A stretch of DNA of 64,000 nt from Macrobrachium rosenbergii (GCF_040412425.1 NC_089794.1:12534603-12598602), one strand, 5' to 3'. Positions 1 through 13,374 are shown, numbered from the stretch's first letter. Translations and numbers: made by a program. Notes: generated by a model from the sequence alone, not told the origin.

Positions 1-545
1 TTCCCACCCCAGGAGGATCTTTTCGTAGTAGGATTCTTTCCCTTAGAAGGATTTTTTCCACAAAAGAATACCTCCCTCCAAAGAATTCCCACCCAGAAGG
101 ATGTTTTTTGCATAGCAAGGTTCCTTCCTTGAGAAGGATTCTTTCCACAAAAGGAGTCCTCCTTCCAAAGAATTCCCACCCTGAAGGATTTTTTGCCCAG
201 TGGGATTCCTCTCCTCAGAAGGATTCTTTCCACAGAGGGATTCGTCCCTCAAAAGTATTCCCGCCCAGGAGGATTATTTGCTTAGCTGGATTCCTGTTCT
301 CAGGAGGATTCTTTCAACAGAAGGATTTTTCTCTCAAAAGGATTCCCACCCAGAAGGATTTCCTGTCCCCAGAAGGATTCTTTCCACAGAACGATTCTTC
401 CCTCCATTGTACTCCATCCAGAAGGATTTTTGCTGAGCAGGATTCTTTTCTAATGGAGTTCTTGCTTTAGAAGGATTATTTCCTCAATAGGATTCTTTCC
501 CAAGAAGAATTCTTTCTCAAGCATGATTTTTTCCCCGAAGGATTT
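1..545. repeat. Nested degenerate tandem repeat
   Basis: A short degenerate motif, AGAAGGATTCTTTCC and its variants, recurs about every 20 bases. The best matching copies (near 52, 131, 216, 301 and 371) define a higher-order unit of roughly 70-85 bp. The array runs off the left edge of the window. Open frames here are by-products of a repeat with few stop codons; no start, splice or promoter context supports a gene. Confidence 0.85.
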
Positions 546-1308
546 TAGCTTTCAAGCAACTCCAAGGCATTTAAAATGTCATCTACAAACACAGTCACCT
601 TCTTCCAATCAAAACCTGCCAAGACCACATTCATTGCCTTTTTTTTTACCCTACAAGATTGGTCAAGAATCTAGTTCCTTACATAAGTACTTACTGAAAA
701 TGCGCTGGTCTTCACGATTTTAAAAAACGTGTTGTTTTCATTCTGTCAAATCATGTAACGGTTTGTTATAATTCTCTGATATATCAAAAGTAAATTCAGT
801 GAACAATACTGTTTTTATATCCAAACTTACAATGAAATAAATTTGCAAGAAAAATCTTTGGAAGCTTTGAAATATCTTTAGATTGAGAGTTTTTTCTTGC
901 TCTCAGACAGCTGAAATGTAAACAGGTGTGACTCAACTTTATTTCTGCAAATACTAAGTAAAAAATTGATACAAACATAATTAAGATTGTCATGTCTTTA
1001 CCCTCTGAAACCTACCTATTACCAAACAATTGCATTAAATTCACTTCTGCAATAATTCATTCTTTTTTTCTTTAGCTCATTCCCTTTTTCATGATGTTCC
1101 AAAGAATCAAAAGTTTTAAGTTTATAAGAACTCACTATTTTCATCCTCTAAATTTCCAGGAGCATAAATACAAGCCGATTCCTATCTTAGAATATGAAGA
1201 AATGCCGTTATTCCAAAAACCGAAATTTGCTATTTCATGAGATAATTTTCTAAGATAATACAATATGAGAAGTCACTTTTAATTAAATTTCTTATTATAT
1301 CATTATTC
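546..1308. other. AT-rich DNA, nothing recognised
   Basis: No coding frame of useful length, no repeat unit and no regulatory pattern that I can support. Confidence 0.5.
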
Positions 1309-1309
1309 A

Positions 1310-2260
1310 AGATCGTATTATTCAAGAAAAATCCAAGATGGAACCTGGCACTTTAACTTAAAAACCGCTTTAATTTGTTGATTGCAGGACCATTAACTAT
1401 AATTTATTGTACCAAAGTTACTTAAATTGTTGTAATATACAGTTAGCTGCCGCTTGACTTCACATCATAATAACTGACATCTTTTGGGAATTTAAGGCTC
1501 AAATTGAATTAGCAACTAGTGAAGTAACTCTTCCACCGTGAAAGGATTTTATCAGAATCTTACACCATTTGAGGAAAACAACTCTAAGAAGTGGATATTT
1601 ATTGATATTTTAGTGGACAATATTGATACCACAGGGTGAAAGTTCGTGTCCCCTCAGGCGAAGAAAGACCTGTTCCCTGTGGAACAGGGACGTTGGATGT
1701 CTGCAGTCTCATTTCTTCTGTGCCTCGGAGATAAACTTGGCGTATAAAACGGAAGGTTCGCGGAGGTCATCGAGGTTTAATTTCATGCAAGTCTTGCCCT
1801 GGATGAAATTGGATGGTCAAGACTCGTACTGAAAAACATAATTTTAAAGAATTTTTTGAAATAAAAAAATTCTGAAAAGTGAGACCATCCTTAACGGTCT
1901 GGTGCGAAGAACAGCTGTACAGGAAAGGAAAAATGGAAGAATTCAAGATTGAACTTTTCTATGAAAGAGAAATAACAAGGAAAAATTTCTTAGTATATTG
2001 ACAAATCGTGTTATTCAGATAAATCCAAGTAAATGACAAAGTGTGACCGATAATTTGGCAAATAACAAATTAATTGTAAAAGTGAGAAATTGGAAAGTTT
2101 CCTTGACTTCACATTGTTAACTGACATCTTTTGGGAATTTAAGGGATATTGATTGAACTAGTGAAAATTAATGTCAATTTTAGCAGGTTTATACCATTTG
2201 AGTAAGAAGATATTTATTGATATTTTAGTGGACAAACCGTTTTTCCCCTCAGGCAATTAT
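1310..2260. repeat. Diverged direct duplication
   Basis: Blocks from 1310-1670 recur in the same order at 2005-2260, offset by about 650-690 bp. Matching blocks include TCGT(A/G)TTATTCA, a block starting TGACATCTTTTGGGAA, ATATTTATTGATATTTTAGTGGACAA, and CCCCTCAGGC. Insertions and deletions separate the copies. No protein reading is conserved between them, so this looks like an old non-coding duplication. Confidence 0.65.
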
Positions 2261-2612
2261 GGAAGCATAAGGTCTTGTAGGTATTTATAAAGGTATGACT
2301 GGGGCAGCCCTTATCGGTTAATGCATTTTTTATCTTTGTTGCGTTATGTACATTTGATTTTGGGTCAGTGCACTTAGTTTATTCTTTATTTGTCACTATT
2401 CCATTCTCTCATACTCTGTCGTTCATTTACCCCTAACAAAATAGTTCTTTGAAAAATACAAAATATTATTAAGATCAGGTATTTCATTCCATCTTTATCA
2501 AATTTTCAGCCAGAACACACAAATGATCGATTATTAACTTTCAAGTTTTATGGCGTCACAACTACCAGGGGAAAAGAAATGACACAAAAATAGTTTCATT
2601 TGAGTGAGTTTC

Positions 2613-2618
2613 TTTATT
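2613..2618 (-). terminator. Poly(A) signal of gene 1
   Basis: AATAAA on the minus strand, about 120 bases past the gene 1 stop codon, followed by an A/T-rich stretch. It is the first canonical signal downstream of the stop and the likely 3' end signal. Confidence 0.55.
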
Positions 2619-2735
2619 TCATTAAAAAAAAATATACAAAAAGAAGGAAATTTAGCGTAATTACAGATGACCAAGTGAATTCAGTCTTTTTCCAATCATG
2701 CTCTTTTCTGTGGATTCCATAACGATTCCAGGTCT

Positions 2736-2972
2736 CTATTCCTCAGTAGTGGCTGTCTTTACAACTGGGTATGAGTAAGGGTATCCCAGGGGATAGGCTG
2801 CTCCATAGCCGGCAGTGATGGGATACCCATGACCATAAGCGAGTGGGTATCTATGGCCATATGCGAGGTGATGCCCATATGCTGGAAAAATTAGATTAAA
2901 TATATTATTTAAAATTGAGCATCAGGGAAATATAAATAAACATGTATGTATATGTGTGTGTATATAATACTG

Positions 2973-3003
<31 letters not shown>

Positions 3004-4000
3004 TAATATATATATATATGTGTGTATGTATGTATGTATGTTTGTATGTATGTATCCTCTGAGAATATATTAGTGTAAAATGTTAAAGTACATCATTGCT
3101 TTTCCAACCGAAATCAAAATCTTTACTAAGGCGTCCTCAGGGGATTCCGGAGGTATATTAGGGCCACGTTTCGGTTGGGGAGCTCTCTTGTGATGTTTCC
3201 CTGGGGACACCTGTGGGATCTGTCATACAAGGTCAGTCTTCTCCTGACCTTTGATAAGAACCCAAAACTCAGGTCTGATTGAAACGCCTTCCTCTGGAGC
3301 CTCTTGTTGAAGCCAGCCAGAATCTTAAGGTTTGGAGAAACTATGAAGCACAGTACTTTAATGTCATGGGAATCCGAATGTGTTAACATTTAACCCTGCT
3401 ACACTTACGGTAGGAGTAGAGGTGTGAATCCCCAGCGTTAATGGAGTGGACGAAGGGGTTGAAGTAGTTCAGGGAGTGAGGCAGAAGGAGCTGAGGATCT
3501 GCCTCAGGTTCTGGTGCAGGCGAGGCAACGGCCACAGCCAACAGGCACAAGAATACCTGTTAAGGAATCATTCCAAAATTATAATTTTATTTTTGCTAAT
3601 TCAAGAGTTTTTCAAGAATCATATTATATTGTATATTATTTAATATGTTAGATTTGCGTGAAGGAAGAAATTTATAAAGGAGGAAAGATAGAAACGATAC
3701 ATTAACTTTTTTTTTCTTCATTATATAAGTTGTTGCATTCATCACCTCGTCAAATTTTTCACCTATCATCGTTTGGAAAGGCATTTATGCCTCTGCCTAT
3801 TTTCAGTATTCATATTTTTGCAATATTTTTGTGTAAAAGAAGTAAAATTTAGGAATAGGTGGTTTTATGTAAGTAAGTTTAGGTCTTTCAGTTTAATCAA
3901 TCCATTATTACGGTAATTTCCTTTCCTAACTTATTTGCACAAGACTTCTTGCACAGCAATCTGATATTACTAAAATGAGCAACTACTATAATTATACTAA

Positions 4001-4035
<35 letters not shown>

Positions 4036-4070
4036 CCCTCAAGTGGGTGAAGACTTACCATAGCACGCAT
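2736..4070 (-). CDS. Gene 1: small secreted Tyr/Gly/His-rich protein (cuticle-like)
   Basis: Three coding exons on the minus strand: 4059-4070, 3409-3556 and 2736-2881. All introns are GT-AG; the donors read GTAAGTCT and GTAAGTGT. The joined frame is 306 nt, 101 residues. Residues 1 to about 16 form a signal peptide (MRAMVFLCLLAVAVA) split by intron 1 after codon 4 (phase 0). An acidic stretch SPAPEPEADPQLLLP follows. Intron 2 is phase 1. Exon 3 encodes repeats of the type LAYGHRYPLAYGHGYP and ends VVKTATTEE. The mature protein has no cysteine. A signal peptide interrupted after a few codons is typical of arthropod cuticle-protein genes, so a structural extracellular protein is the best inference. 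No chitin-binding Rebers-Riddiford domain is visible, and the exact family is unknown. It is the closest relative of gene 3. Confidence 0.88.
2951..3050. repeat. (TA)n / (TATG)n microsatellite in gene 1 intron 2
   Basis: Interrupted TA runs pass into TGTA/TATG tetranucleotides. The repeat lies within the 527-bp second intron. Confidence 0.9.
4002..4034. repeat. (AGT)n microsatellite
   Basis: About eleven trinucleotide units in gene 1 intron 1, 24 bases inside its 5' splice site. Confidence 0.9.
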
Positions 4071-4107
4071 GATGAATGTATGTGTGGATTGGGTTCCTCT
4101 CGAGGTA

Positions 4108-4163
4108 ACTGACACTCGAATTCTCAGGACATCCAATATTTATAGGGAAATTAGGACCTTGGA
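4108..4163 (-). promoter_or_regulatory. Gene 1 core promoter
   Basis: Minus strand: TATAAATA at 4137-4144 and an arthropod-type initiator TCAGT at 4108-4112, whose A lies 34 bp from the TATA start. Upstream is CCAAGGTCC, with its CAAGG core at 4157-4161, 12 bp from the TATA box. The leader to the ATG is about 40 nt. The other three genes have the same layout. Confidence 0.8.
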
Positions 4164-4918
4164 ATAGAGGGAGGGGTGACCACGCCTCTCGCTCTTAATT
4201 GGTCTTGATGTATAGGACAAAGACTTGGGGCTTGGGTGTAATCTCCGCGTCATTAAGTCCACTAATTGTGAGGATTGTCTTGGGTCAAGGAAATCTTCAT
4301 CTGTTAAGAACGTAATCATTTTTCGGTAACCGCTGTGTTTGAAGTGTTTTTTTTTTTCATTGTAATTTTTTATTCAAAGCAAGAAATAATTTTTTTTTAA
4401 ACGAGATGAGGTTATACAAGTGGATGAAATTTACGTCAGCTGTTAGTCAAGAGACTTCAAGAGATTTCTCGAATTATGTGGAGGACAAAATTGTCTCATC
4501 TGGGAGTAACAGGAACAGACTTTTTTTGTTAACCTCAGTTTATTTGATTGAGAATTGAGATGTTATTCAGGCTTGAATGTTTTACTTGGAAGCTTTATTG
4601 TAACTGAAATTGAGTCCCGCTAAGCTTGGTGTAAAACGACAAAAAGCTTTGCATTCAGCATATCAAGAGTTAGTTTATGGTTAAAGCTTTAAAAACATGC
4701 AACTAAGGTGCATTTGTAGGTTGGGGATTCCTTAAATCTTCCTTCATGAGTATCAAGAAATTTATCCACACAAAACATCTTTCGAGAGGTAAAGAGAAAA
4801 TGATGGTAATTACTATTAAACAATAGCATTTATTATTATTATTAAATACTCATAGTAGCATGAGTCTTGAAATGGAGAAACAGATCCACAGTTATTATGT
4901 ATATGTACATACACGAGT

Positions 4919-5000
4919 ATTTAAAGATAAATCTGTACAGAAAGCTTTCGGGAAATCGAACAGTTTCCCGGAAGCTTCCTGTACAGATTTATCTTTAAAT
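4919..5000. repeat. Near-perfect 37-bp inverted repeat (hairpin)
   Basis: The arms 4919-4955 and 4964-5000 are complementary at 35 of 37 positions around the 8-nt loop TCGAACAG. The arm begins ATTTAAAGATAAATCTGTAC. A transcript of either strand would form a long stem. There are no flanking transposon ends that I can identify. Confidence 0.9.
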
Positions 5001-6439
5001 ATATATACATATACATAACTGGTTTTTTTTCTCCATTATTATTATTATTATTTATTATTATTAACCGGACTTTCGTTCAGGTCTTGACGTGCTCGATTGC
5101 TCATCGTGTTCCAATATTTTTTTCTGGCGTGAGAACCGCCATGTTGGCGATACTCTGAGAAATAAACAAGAAGAGAAACTGTATATTGACCTCCTTGTTG
5201 TGGTTCTTCCGCTTTTCCTGCTTCTGTCCCAGTGTTATAAACTGCCTTAACTAATGAAATTACCAAAATTAAAATCCTTGCTTTTGCGTTTTGCAGAACG
5301 AATTGCTGGAGTTGGAGAGTCTTGGTGTTATGATTCCATTCACAAACCTTCCTACTTGATGGTGTCTCTCAAAGTTGGAAAAGGAATTAAGCAGAAACGA
5401 ATTTCGTTTATCTTAATCTGCTCCTGTCCTGCTGTGAATAAGGTGCCATCTGAGATAACTGTTTGAACGTCAGCCAGTTTGTAAGTCTCAAGGAAGAAGT
5501 TTGTAAGGCAATTTGTGGTTTTGATGTGGTCAGCGTTGATGTGGCCAGGCTTCTATCGGTCTCTTTGGATGAGAAAAGGATTCCTTGAAAACCAAGAACG
5601 CAAACCCGTCCACTATAGACTACATCTGCTAAGGTAGGTTAAAGGCATAAAAGGATTACTGGTTTTTTTCTTGTCAGAGTAAATGAGTTTTTCCACGCTA
5701 GCGAATCGTTCGTTATTCTGTAAAGACTTCGCAGCTTTCGAGCCTCATCTTTTGCTAATTTAGTTTATAGGGACCAGTTCAGGCAACCTCTTATACCAAA
5801 AAAATGTTATCAGAAACTTTTAACTAATAGTTTACACCGGACATTATTTTACCTAGGGTTAAAATCTTGTACCTATAGATTGTAAATATAGAGCTGCTGA
5901 TACTTTAACCATTCTTGTATAAGAGCCATATTCCAATTTACTTTTGCTTATTATTCTTAGTGGTAAGGAAATCTTCTATCAAAATATTTTGAGTTTTATG
6001 TAAATCATTTCCTTTGATAAAAAAAAGTACCATGGTTAAAGAGACATCAACTTCTTGGGATAACTTCCAAATTTAAATAATGTGTAAAGATGGAAGTTAA
6101 ACTTTATAAAGGTATTATGAAAAATCAGAAGCTATAGTATACTGTACACTGTTCAGAAGTAAATCAACTGGTGTTTTGTGTAGATAAAAGCGTTTGTATA
6201 ATAACAGTTTCATGAGACTGGCATAAGCCCTCAAGTATAACCCTACGATTTATACGACACTTTATTGGTCAGTGCTTTGGCGCCTTATGACAGTGACATC
6301 GAATGGTGTTAGCTCCTGATTATGGATATTTCTTGTCTGATTTTGAAGGATAACGGAATATTTTTTTTTTTTTTACCTTGTGCTGAGTTATACGTCATCA
6401 TTCGCTACATAGCGTAACTTGTACACTGCCCTTACTCTA
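5001..6439. other. Intergenic DNA, nothing recognised
   Basis: Contains an ATT microsatellite at about 5036-5066 and otherwise unique AT-rich sequence. Short open frames lack promoter or splice context. Confidence 0.5.
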
Positions 6440-6698
6440 CCTTTATTATTATTATTATTACTCTTATTATTATATTATTATTATTATTTCGGTAGATGAA
6501 ACCTATTCACGTGGAACAAGCACAGAGGGGCCATTGACTTGAAATTCAAGCTTCCAGAGAATGTTGGTTTCAACCTCCCACTGCACACCCCACACTGCAG
6601 CAGTAACCGATCGTGATACAGAGCCATTGATTTTTCATCGCCCTGGGGGAGGCGCGAACCCGCGAAATTTGAGTGGCATGCCACGACACTAGTACAAA
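6440..6698 (-). mobile_element. tRNA-derived SINE with (AAT)n tail, full-length copy
   Basis: On the minus strand the element starts near 6698 with a tRNA-like head. A B-box-like GGGTTCGCGCC sits at about 6655-6665. The body contains TTGAATTTCAAGTCAATGGC and GCTTGTTCCACGTGAATAGG and ends in an (AAT)n tail at 6440-6487. The 3' part recurs, diverged, at 29277-29424. I recall this body from decapod sequences, but that was not checked here. Confidence 0.75.
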
Positions 6699-6890
6699 AA
6701 TTTTTCAGTTTCGTGTTTTAGCGTAGGCAGACCTCTCGACAGGCTGAAGTTTTGTATTAATGATAGAAGAGGATGACGACAAGGAAATGGGTCGATGCCG
6801 GTAGCTCTTGATAGAAATGTATGAAAGATGAATCTCTTTAAGTGATCAGGACTTAGACTTTGTGGGGAAATATCTTGGTTTATACCAGCG

Positions 6891-6960
6891 GTTCCCAATT
6901 ACTTTTGGTCATTACCCTACTTTTTCCAAAATCCTGGCTAGCAGCAAGCTCGTTACCCCC
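6891..6960 (+). mobile_element. Possible hAT-type transposon end
   Basis: CAGCGGTTCCCAA starts here. It resembles the CAGNGGTTCCCAACC terminal repeats of many non-autonomous hAT elements. I could not find the matching inverted end downstream, so this may be one end of a truncated copy or a chance match. Confidence 0.35.
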
Positions 6961-7789
6961 ACACCATATCTGTTATTTTGTACATGACTAATGTAAAACA
7001 AACTCTTTTAGTTGGTTGAACCTTCCTTTATATTCAATTATTGAAACAAATACATCAAGAAGTACTATTACTTTTGTTGAAAATAAAAATAAAAAAAAAT
7101 ACATACATATAATAAGGTTGCAAATAAATGGTGCTGAATAATGGAACACTGTGTAAAATATCTAAAACAAAACCCATATTTACCTTTTTGGTTAAAACTA
7201 GCAATGGATTCTTTGTATAAATAATAATGCATCCGTCTTCCTCAGACCTCGGACCGGATATGAAAAAAACCGTTACATGCGGCAGCCCTCCCCCCTACAC
7301 TCCCAATCTCCACCCTCCTCTGAGGCGACAACTAGTTATTGCCGGCGAGAGATACTGGACGTTCGCTAAGATTTAAATTTTTAATCTTTTTTTAATAACA
7401 ATACATATGTGTATATATATACTATGTATACGCCTAAATGTCCTTGTCTCCATATATACTACTTGTAATACAAGAAGCGGCATTTTCTGGTATTCTGCCT
7501 TGTTTCCCACATCGGAAGGAGAATCCTCTCACCACATGATGACTATGTACGATAGTCAACCAACTTTTTATTTTTAACTGAGAACAGTTTGCGGTTTTCT
7601 CTACGCTTATAGAAAAAGACACTTGGGTAGGCTACGTTGAATCCTAACGCTCGTAGTAACAGGTTTTAGACCATTTGGGTCTCGTATGAATTAACTATGG
7701 CCTTTAAATGACAAGCGTTCTTTGTCATTTCAATCTCTTTTATGCACTGTTCTGAAGTTTTATATTATCTGTCCATAAATAAAAGCTAA

Positions 7790-7791
7790 AC

Positions 7792-7849
<58 letters not shown>

Positions 7850-7850
7850 T
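7790..7850. repeat. (TTA)n microsatellite
   Basis: About twenty uninterrupted ATT units, probably old SINE-tail material or independent expansion. Confidence 0.95.
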
Positions 7851-8021
7851 TGGTTATAGGAGAACAGGATATAATAATTGTATAGTGGTTACAGCACAAT
7901 CTCTGTTAAACCAATAAAATAACAAAGTTATAAAAGTTATCTAAAGTTAACTGTAATTATGAGAGAGACTAATTAATGGTAATTACGTGAAGGCAACCAG
8001 AAAGCGCCGTGAAATAGAATA

Positions 8022-8022
<1 letters not shown>

Positions 8023-8106
<84 letters not shown>
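8023..8106. repeat. (TA)n microsatellite
   Basis: About 41 TA dinucleotides without interruption. Confidence 0.98.
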
Positions 8107-8108
<2 letters not shown>

Positions 8109-8189
8109 GTGTGTGTTCGTGTGTCTAGGTATATCCTAACTGTTAGGCCATAGATACTGTTTAACAACGAGTTTACGATACCTTGGGAT

Positions 8190-8320
8190 TAACATACACC
8201 CAAGAGGAATTATAGTTGATAAGTGCTTCGTCCCAGGCAGGATTCGAATCATTGCCTGGTTTAGAAACCACGATAGAAAGTGATTTTGACCACCTGACTA
8301 TCAGGTAAGCAATTGAGATT
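8190..8320 (-). mobile_element. tRNA-derived SINE fragment, family with CACTTATC body
   Basis: Minus strand: tRNA-like head with the B box GATTCGAATCC, then CACTTATCAACTATAATTCC and TTGGG. The same order (GTTCGAATC, CACTTATC, ATATAATTCCC, TTTGGG) occurs on the plus strand at 21795-21870, which makes this a dispersed family and not a tRNA gene. The acceptor stem of a real tRNA is not formed. Confidence 0.65.
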
Positions 8321-8589
8321 TCTGATTTTTTATAATTGTTTTATATCTTTAAACATGTATATTTAATATGGAGTGAAACATGAAACCAGTGTATAATACT
8401 GTTATCAATACTGAGTTGATAATCATTTTTTTAAGATAGTGTTTTTTCAGTTAGGATATCTTCTCATTAAAATGTCAGTAACTAAACAGAAACAAACAGA
8501 TTTTATTTCCTTACTGAAAGCAACGTATGTGCTCATATTGCTCTAATTCTTCAAACAAATTTTGGCTTATTATTTACGAATCAGAAATT

Positions 8590-8925
8590 TAGTCAGTGAG
8601 TTACTTTAGACTCGAAACAATTTTTAGCAAGTGACAGAAGAATTTTTAAGAAACAATTTTTAGCAAATTACAGAAGAATTTTTAGGGAACTGATGAAGAT
8701 TTTAAAGCAAAAAGCTTTTAGCAGATTCCATTCAACTGTATCACTTTACAATAATGTTTTGAGCAGATTACTTTAGACTCCAAAAAATAGCGATTCACTT
8801 TATACTTTAAAACACCGCGACTTACTTCAGACTACAAAAATATTAGCTCATTACTTAACGAATTACTTAGCGATTCACCTCAGACTCAAAAAGAATTTTG
8901 AGCGAATCACCTTTGAAATCCTGAC
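8590..8925. repeat. Degenerate short tandem repeat
   Basis: Variants of (A)GCGATTCACTTTAGACTCCAAAAA recur about every 35-45 bp: ...TTACTTTAGACTCGAAAC..., ...GATTACTTTAGACTCCAAAA..., ...CGACTTACTTCAGACTAC..., ...GATTCACCTCAGACTC.... Within it, CAATTTTTAGCAA(G/A)T(G/T)ACAGAAGAATTTTTA is directly duplicated. Confidence 0.7.
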
Positions 8926-9436
8926 CACAAATTCCATAACTACTTCTTCTTCTTCTTCTTCTCTCTGTTCGAATAAAAGACAGGACATCCCTCTGTCTTT
9001 ACGGGCAGAAAAAACCTTGAAGAAGACTTACCCTGGGAGCCACACCTCGCAATCATGGTCAGTCCTAGAATTTGGGACAATAATTACGTTTAAAAAAAAC
9101 AGAATTTTGAAGAGAACAAGAGATAATTGAATAGCGGAACGGAATTTTTAGGACGCTCTCATCATCTGTAACTGAGATAAACATTTCTTTGTTAAATCTC
9201 TGATGGTATCGTGAGAAGTGTGGTATTCCTAAGTTTTGTAATTTTTTTTCTAAATTTTATTTTATTTTATTTTGTAGGGTCAAGAACTATTTTCTTTGTA
9301 CAGTTATTTTTGTATAATTCATGTGGTTCGTTAAAGGCACTATAGTACAACTTTTTTAGATATTGATGAAAAAGTTTCTGAATCAGTCAAATGTGGATGA
9401 CACCGATTCATTAGCCAGATATAAGTACCCCATCCC

Positions 9437-9437
<1 letters not shown>

Positions 9438-9512
<75 letters not shown>
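9438..9512. repeat. (CT)n microsatellite
   Basis: About 36 uninterrupted CT units. Confidence 0.98.
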
Positions 9513-9515
<3 letters not shown>

Positions 9516-10059
9516 TGTATGCAAATCTTTGGTACGCGTGTCGAAAGTCGCCTATTATAATCAGAATCCTAAACGTGAGGTGTCCTCAGGTCCTGGGCGC
9601 CCTATACGATATGGTCTATAGCTTGGGATAGTGGAAACGCCCTCCGGGAATTTCCCTTTACCGTCTTCATCCTGATCTCCATCCATCCTTGGGACAAGGA
9701 CGGATGATTCCAGCTTCGGAGGATATTCCTCCCACTCAAAGACTCTATTTCTATTTTCCGAATTCACGGCAGATGCGGGACCTCAAACAACGAAACCATT
9801 CATAGCGCAAACCACATCCCTTCAAGGGTCGTTCGCATGATGTGTTTTACGAGCCGTGGGTGTGGGCGCATCTTGTTCTTGACTGTTTGTGGCTTCTGCT
9901 GTGTAGGTTGTCGGTTTTTTCTTTTGTCTAGATAATTTAAAGGTATTTAACATAGCTGACACGCTCTTCAAATTCAGCAGTGGTAATTGAGACTTATTTC
10001 TTTTAACTGTGGCATGATGAAGAGGGTTGCAAGACTCGGGATCGTTAGATGAAAGGACA

Positions 10060-10127
10060 AATTTTTATTATTATTATTATTATATTATTATTATTATTAT
10101 TATTAAATTATTATTATTAAAGGACAA

Positions 10128-10194
<67 letters not shown>
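10060..10194. repeat. Compound (ATT)n microsatellite
   Basis: Two ATT runs separated by the sequence AAAGGACAAATT, which also precedes the first run. A small direct duplication probably copied the repeat with its flank. Confidence 0.95.
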
Positions 10195-10197
<3 letters not shown>

Positions 10198-11050
10198 CTA
10201 CTACTACATAGTGTAGACGTACCACCGAGTTAAAATAAGTGACTCATAAGGTTGGCCCTGATGGATATTCTTTATAAATTCAATTTGATAAATTGTAATT
10301 CTTCAGGATTATAATCATCTTTCCCAAGTTACTCAATTCATTTGCAACTGAATCCTCTGATCTTTTCTTTGTGGTTAGAAGAGCAAAACAGGTCAAAGAA
10401 AATACAAAAACTGCTCATATTAATCCTGGACAAGCTAATTGAGATATCTTAACCGCAGCTGTTACTCGTGTGGAACCTTCCAGGTATCGTCGATGGTTAA
10501 AGGTCGATGACCTTGCTACCTGTAATAACGTATTGACACCTGATTAGCTGAGCTCTGGTGACCATACCTGGCCGATTATGGACTCCTCGTTAAAGATATT
10601 TTGTGCCTAAATGCGAGGCTTCATTCGTGTCATCATCTGGAATATGAAATATCATTTCATGAAAAGGAACGATAAGAAAATATAAAGAAAAGGTCTGTGG
10701 AATCATTAAAACCTTATAAGGCAATGCACTTGACAAAACTTCTGTATAATTTTGTATTTGCATTCTCATAGGCAGTGGCAGCCGGGTTATGGTAGAGCTT
10801 GCAATTGCGTTCCTGATTTTATAAATATATATATATATAATGTGTGTGTGTGTGCATGTTTCTGGAAAATGCTATCCACTGTAACCATTAAAATTCGACA
10901 GGAAATGACTGGAACGCTTCATCTAAACGTATGGGTTCGAATCCCACTTATGAATGACAAAGTTTTCATTTATTTCCTTTCAAATTTCAAGGCTTCCAGT
11001 GGAATGAATATTCAAAAACATTAAGAAATAGGAAACTAAGAGGTAATTGT

Positions 11051-12268
<1,218 letters not shown>

Positions 12269-12274
12269 TTTATT
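12269..12274 (-). terminator. Poly(A) signal of gene 2
   Basis: AATAAA on the minus strand about 90 bases past the gene 2 stop codon. Confidence 0.55.
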
Positions 12275-12360
12275 TCTATTTCCTTATTGAAATCCTAGAC
12301 TGATAACCAAAGACTTCTTGATTCTAACTGCTGTCAGAAGATATTCTTGATCCCAACTGC

Positions 12361-13328
12361 CTATTCCTCAGGTACTTCCGTGGCAGGTTCCTCGGTGGAA
12401 GGTTCTTCAGACGTGGATTCCGGAGCAGTCCTTGGCGCATAGGGGTAGAAAGGATACCCCAATCCAAAGCCGTAGGGGTGTGGGTATCCATGACCGAAGA
12501 CGACTGGCTGAACGGAGGCTGTAAATTCAGGTAAATGTCAATTATTAAGTAGCCATGAAGAGCCCGTCTCTTACTTCACTTAACTACGAGAAGTGTCAAG
12601 TGAAGGATTTAATTAGCTCCCACTCTCCTGTGCTTGGAGTATTTGTCGGAGATATCTCAACACAATAACGTCCTGTTAGCAGCATTTAGTTAGAAACCAG
12701 TACTATCTTTCATCTTCGCCAGATTATTTGTGCTTTGCCAAAGGGAAAAGTATTTTACAAATTGAAAGGAATGGAGTAGCAAATAATGAAAATTTTTGTA
12801 TTAGCTTTACTCTATAGATACTTACGGTAGAAGGAGGGTAGGTAGTGTGGGGCTGCAGGGTAGGCATATGGCTTGTGGTAGGCGATTGGATGTGGCAAGT
12901 ACAGACTGTTGGCGGATCCATGTGGATAAGGTAGATAAGCAGCCGCAGCCACAGCCACAAGGCCCAGTAAAATCTGCAAAGATGAAGATTGAAGACCTTG
13001 GAAAAGAGGATGTTTTGAGGAAGACACGATGACAATAAACCATCTTTAATCCATCGTGAATATTAGTAAAATCGGTTCTGTAAATATCTTGATACATTAA
13101 CCAAAACACGCAGGCATTTATCGTCCAGAAACAGAAATAAAGCAACAACTTTGATAATGAAAAAATTGTGCCAAATCTAGAGGGACATGAATAGTAAGAT
13201 AGTATCTGTCTTGAAACTCAAAAATCAGTAAAAACTGCCATCAAGAAAAATCTCTCATTATTTCAAATACTCTTGGACAGACGAGGACGTTTCTCCAGAA
13301 TCCCTCAGACACTCACCGTGAACTTCAT
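12361..13328 (-). CDS. Gene 2: small secreted Tyr/Pro-rich protein with acidic Thr/Glu tail
   Basis: Coding exons 13317-13328, 12826-12973 and 12361-12518, all with GT-AG introns (donors GTGAGTGT and GTAAGTAT), giving 318 nt and 105 residues. The signal peptide is MKFTILLGLVAVAAAA, split after codon 4 by a phase 0 intron; intron 2 is phase 1, as in the other three genes. Exon 2 is 148 nt, the same length as in gene 1. The mature part starts YLPYPHG and is rich in Tyr, Pro, His and Ala (IAYHKPYAYPAAPHYLP), continues through FGHGYPHPYGFGLGYPFYPY, and ends in a PEST-like acidic tail (TSEEPSTEEPATEVPEE). There is no cysteine. It is likely an extracellular cuticle or matrix protein. The acidic tail could bind calcium or be O-glycosylated; that is inference only. 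Confidence 0.9.
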
Positions 13329-13374
13329 GATGACCAGGAAGAAGAAGAACAGTGGACGAGGCTCCTCTGACGAT

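Noticed and set aside
108..470. 120-residue open frame in the first repeat array
   Set aside because: It translates the degenerate GAAGGATTC tandem repeat. Three frames are equally open and no start or splice context exists.
8973..9060. Possible first exon of a fifth family gene: ATG ... CAGG followed by GTAAGTCTTC on the minus strand near 9030-9054
   Set aside because: The coding part is 25 nt instead of 12, the peptide is not signal-like, and no TATA box, initiator or CAAGG motif lies at the family spacing.
10880..10970. tRNA gene candidate around GGGTTCGAATCCC (10927-10939)
   Set aside because: A perfect B-box palindrome, but no A box and no acceptor or anticodon stem can be folded; more likely a SINE remnant or chance.
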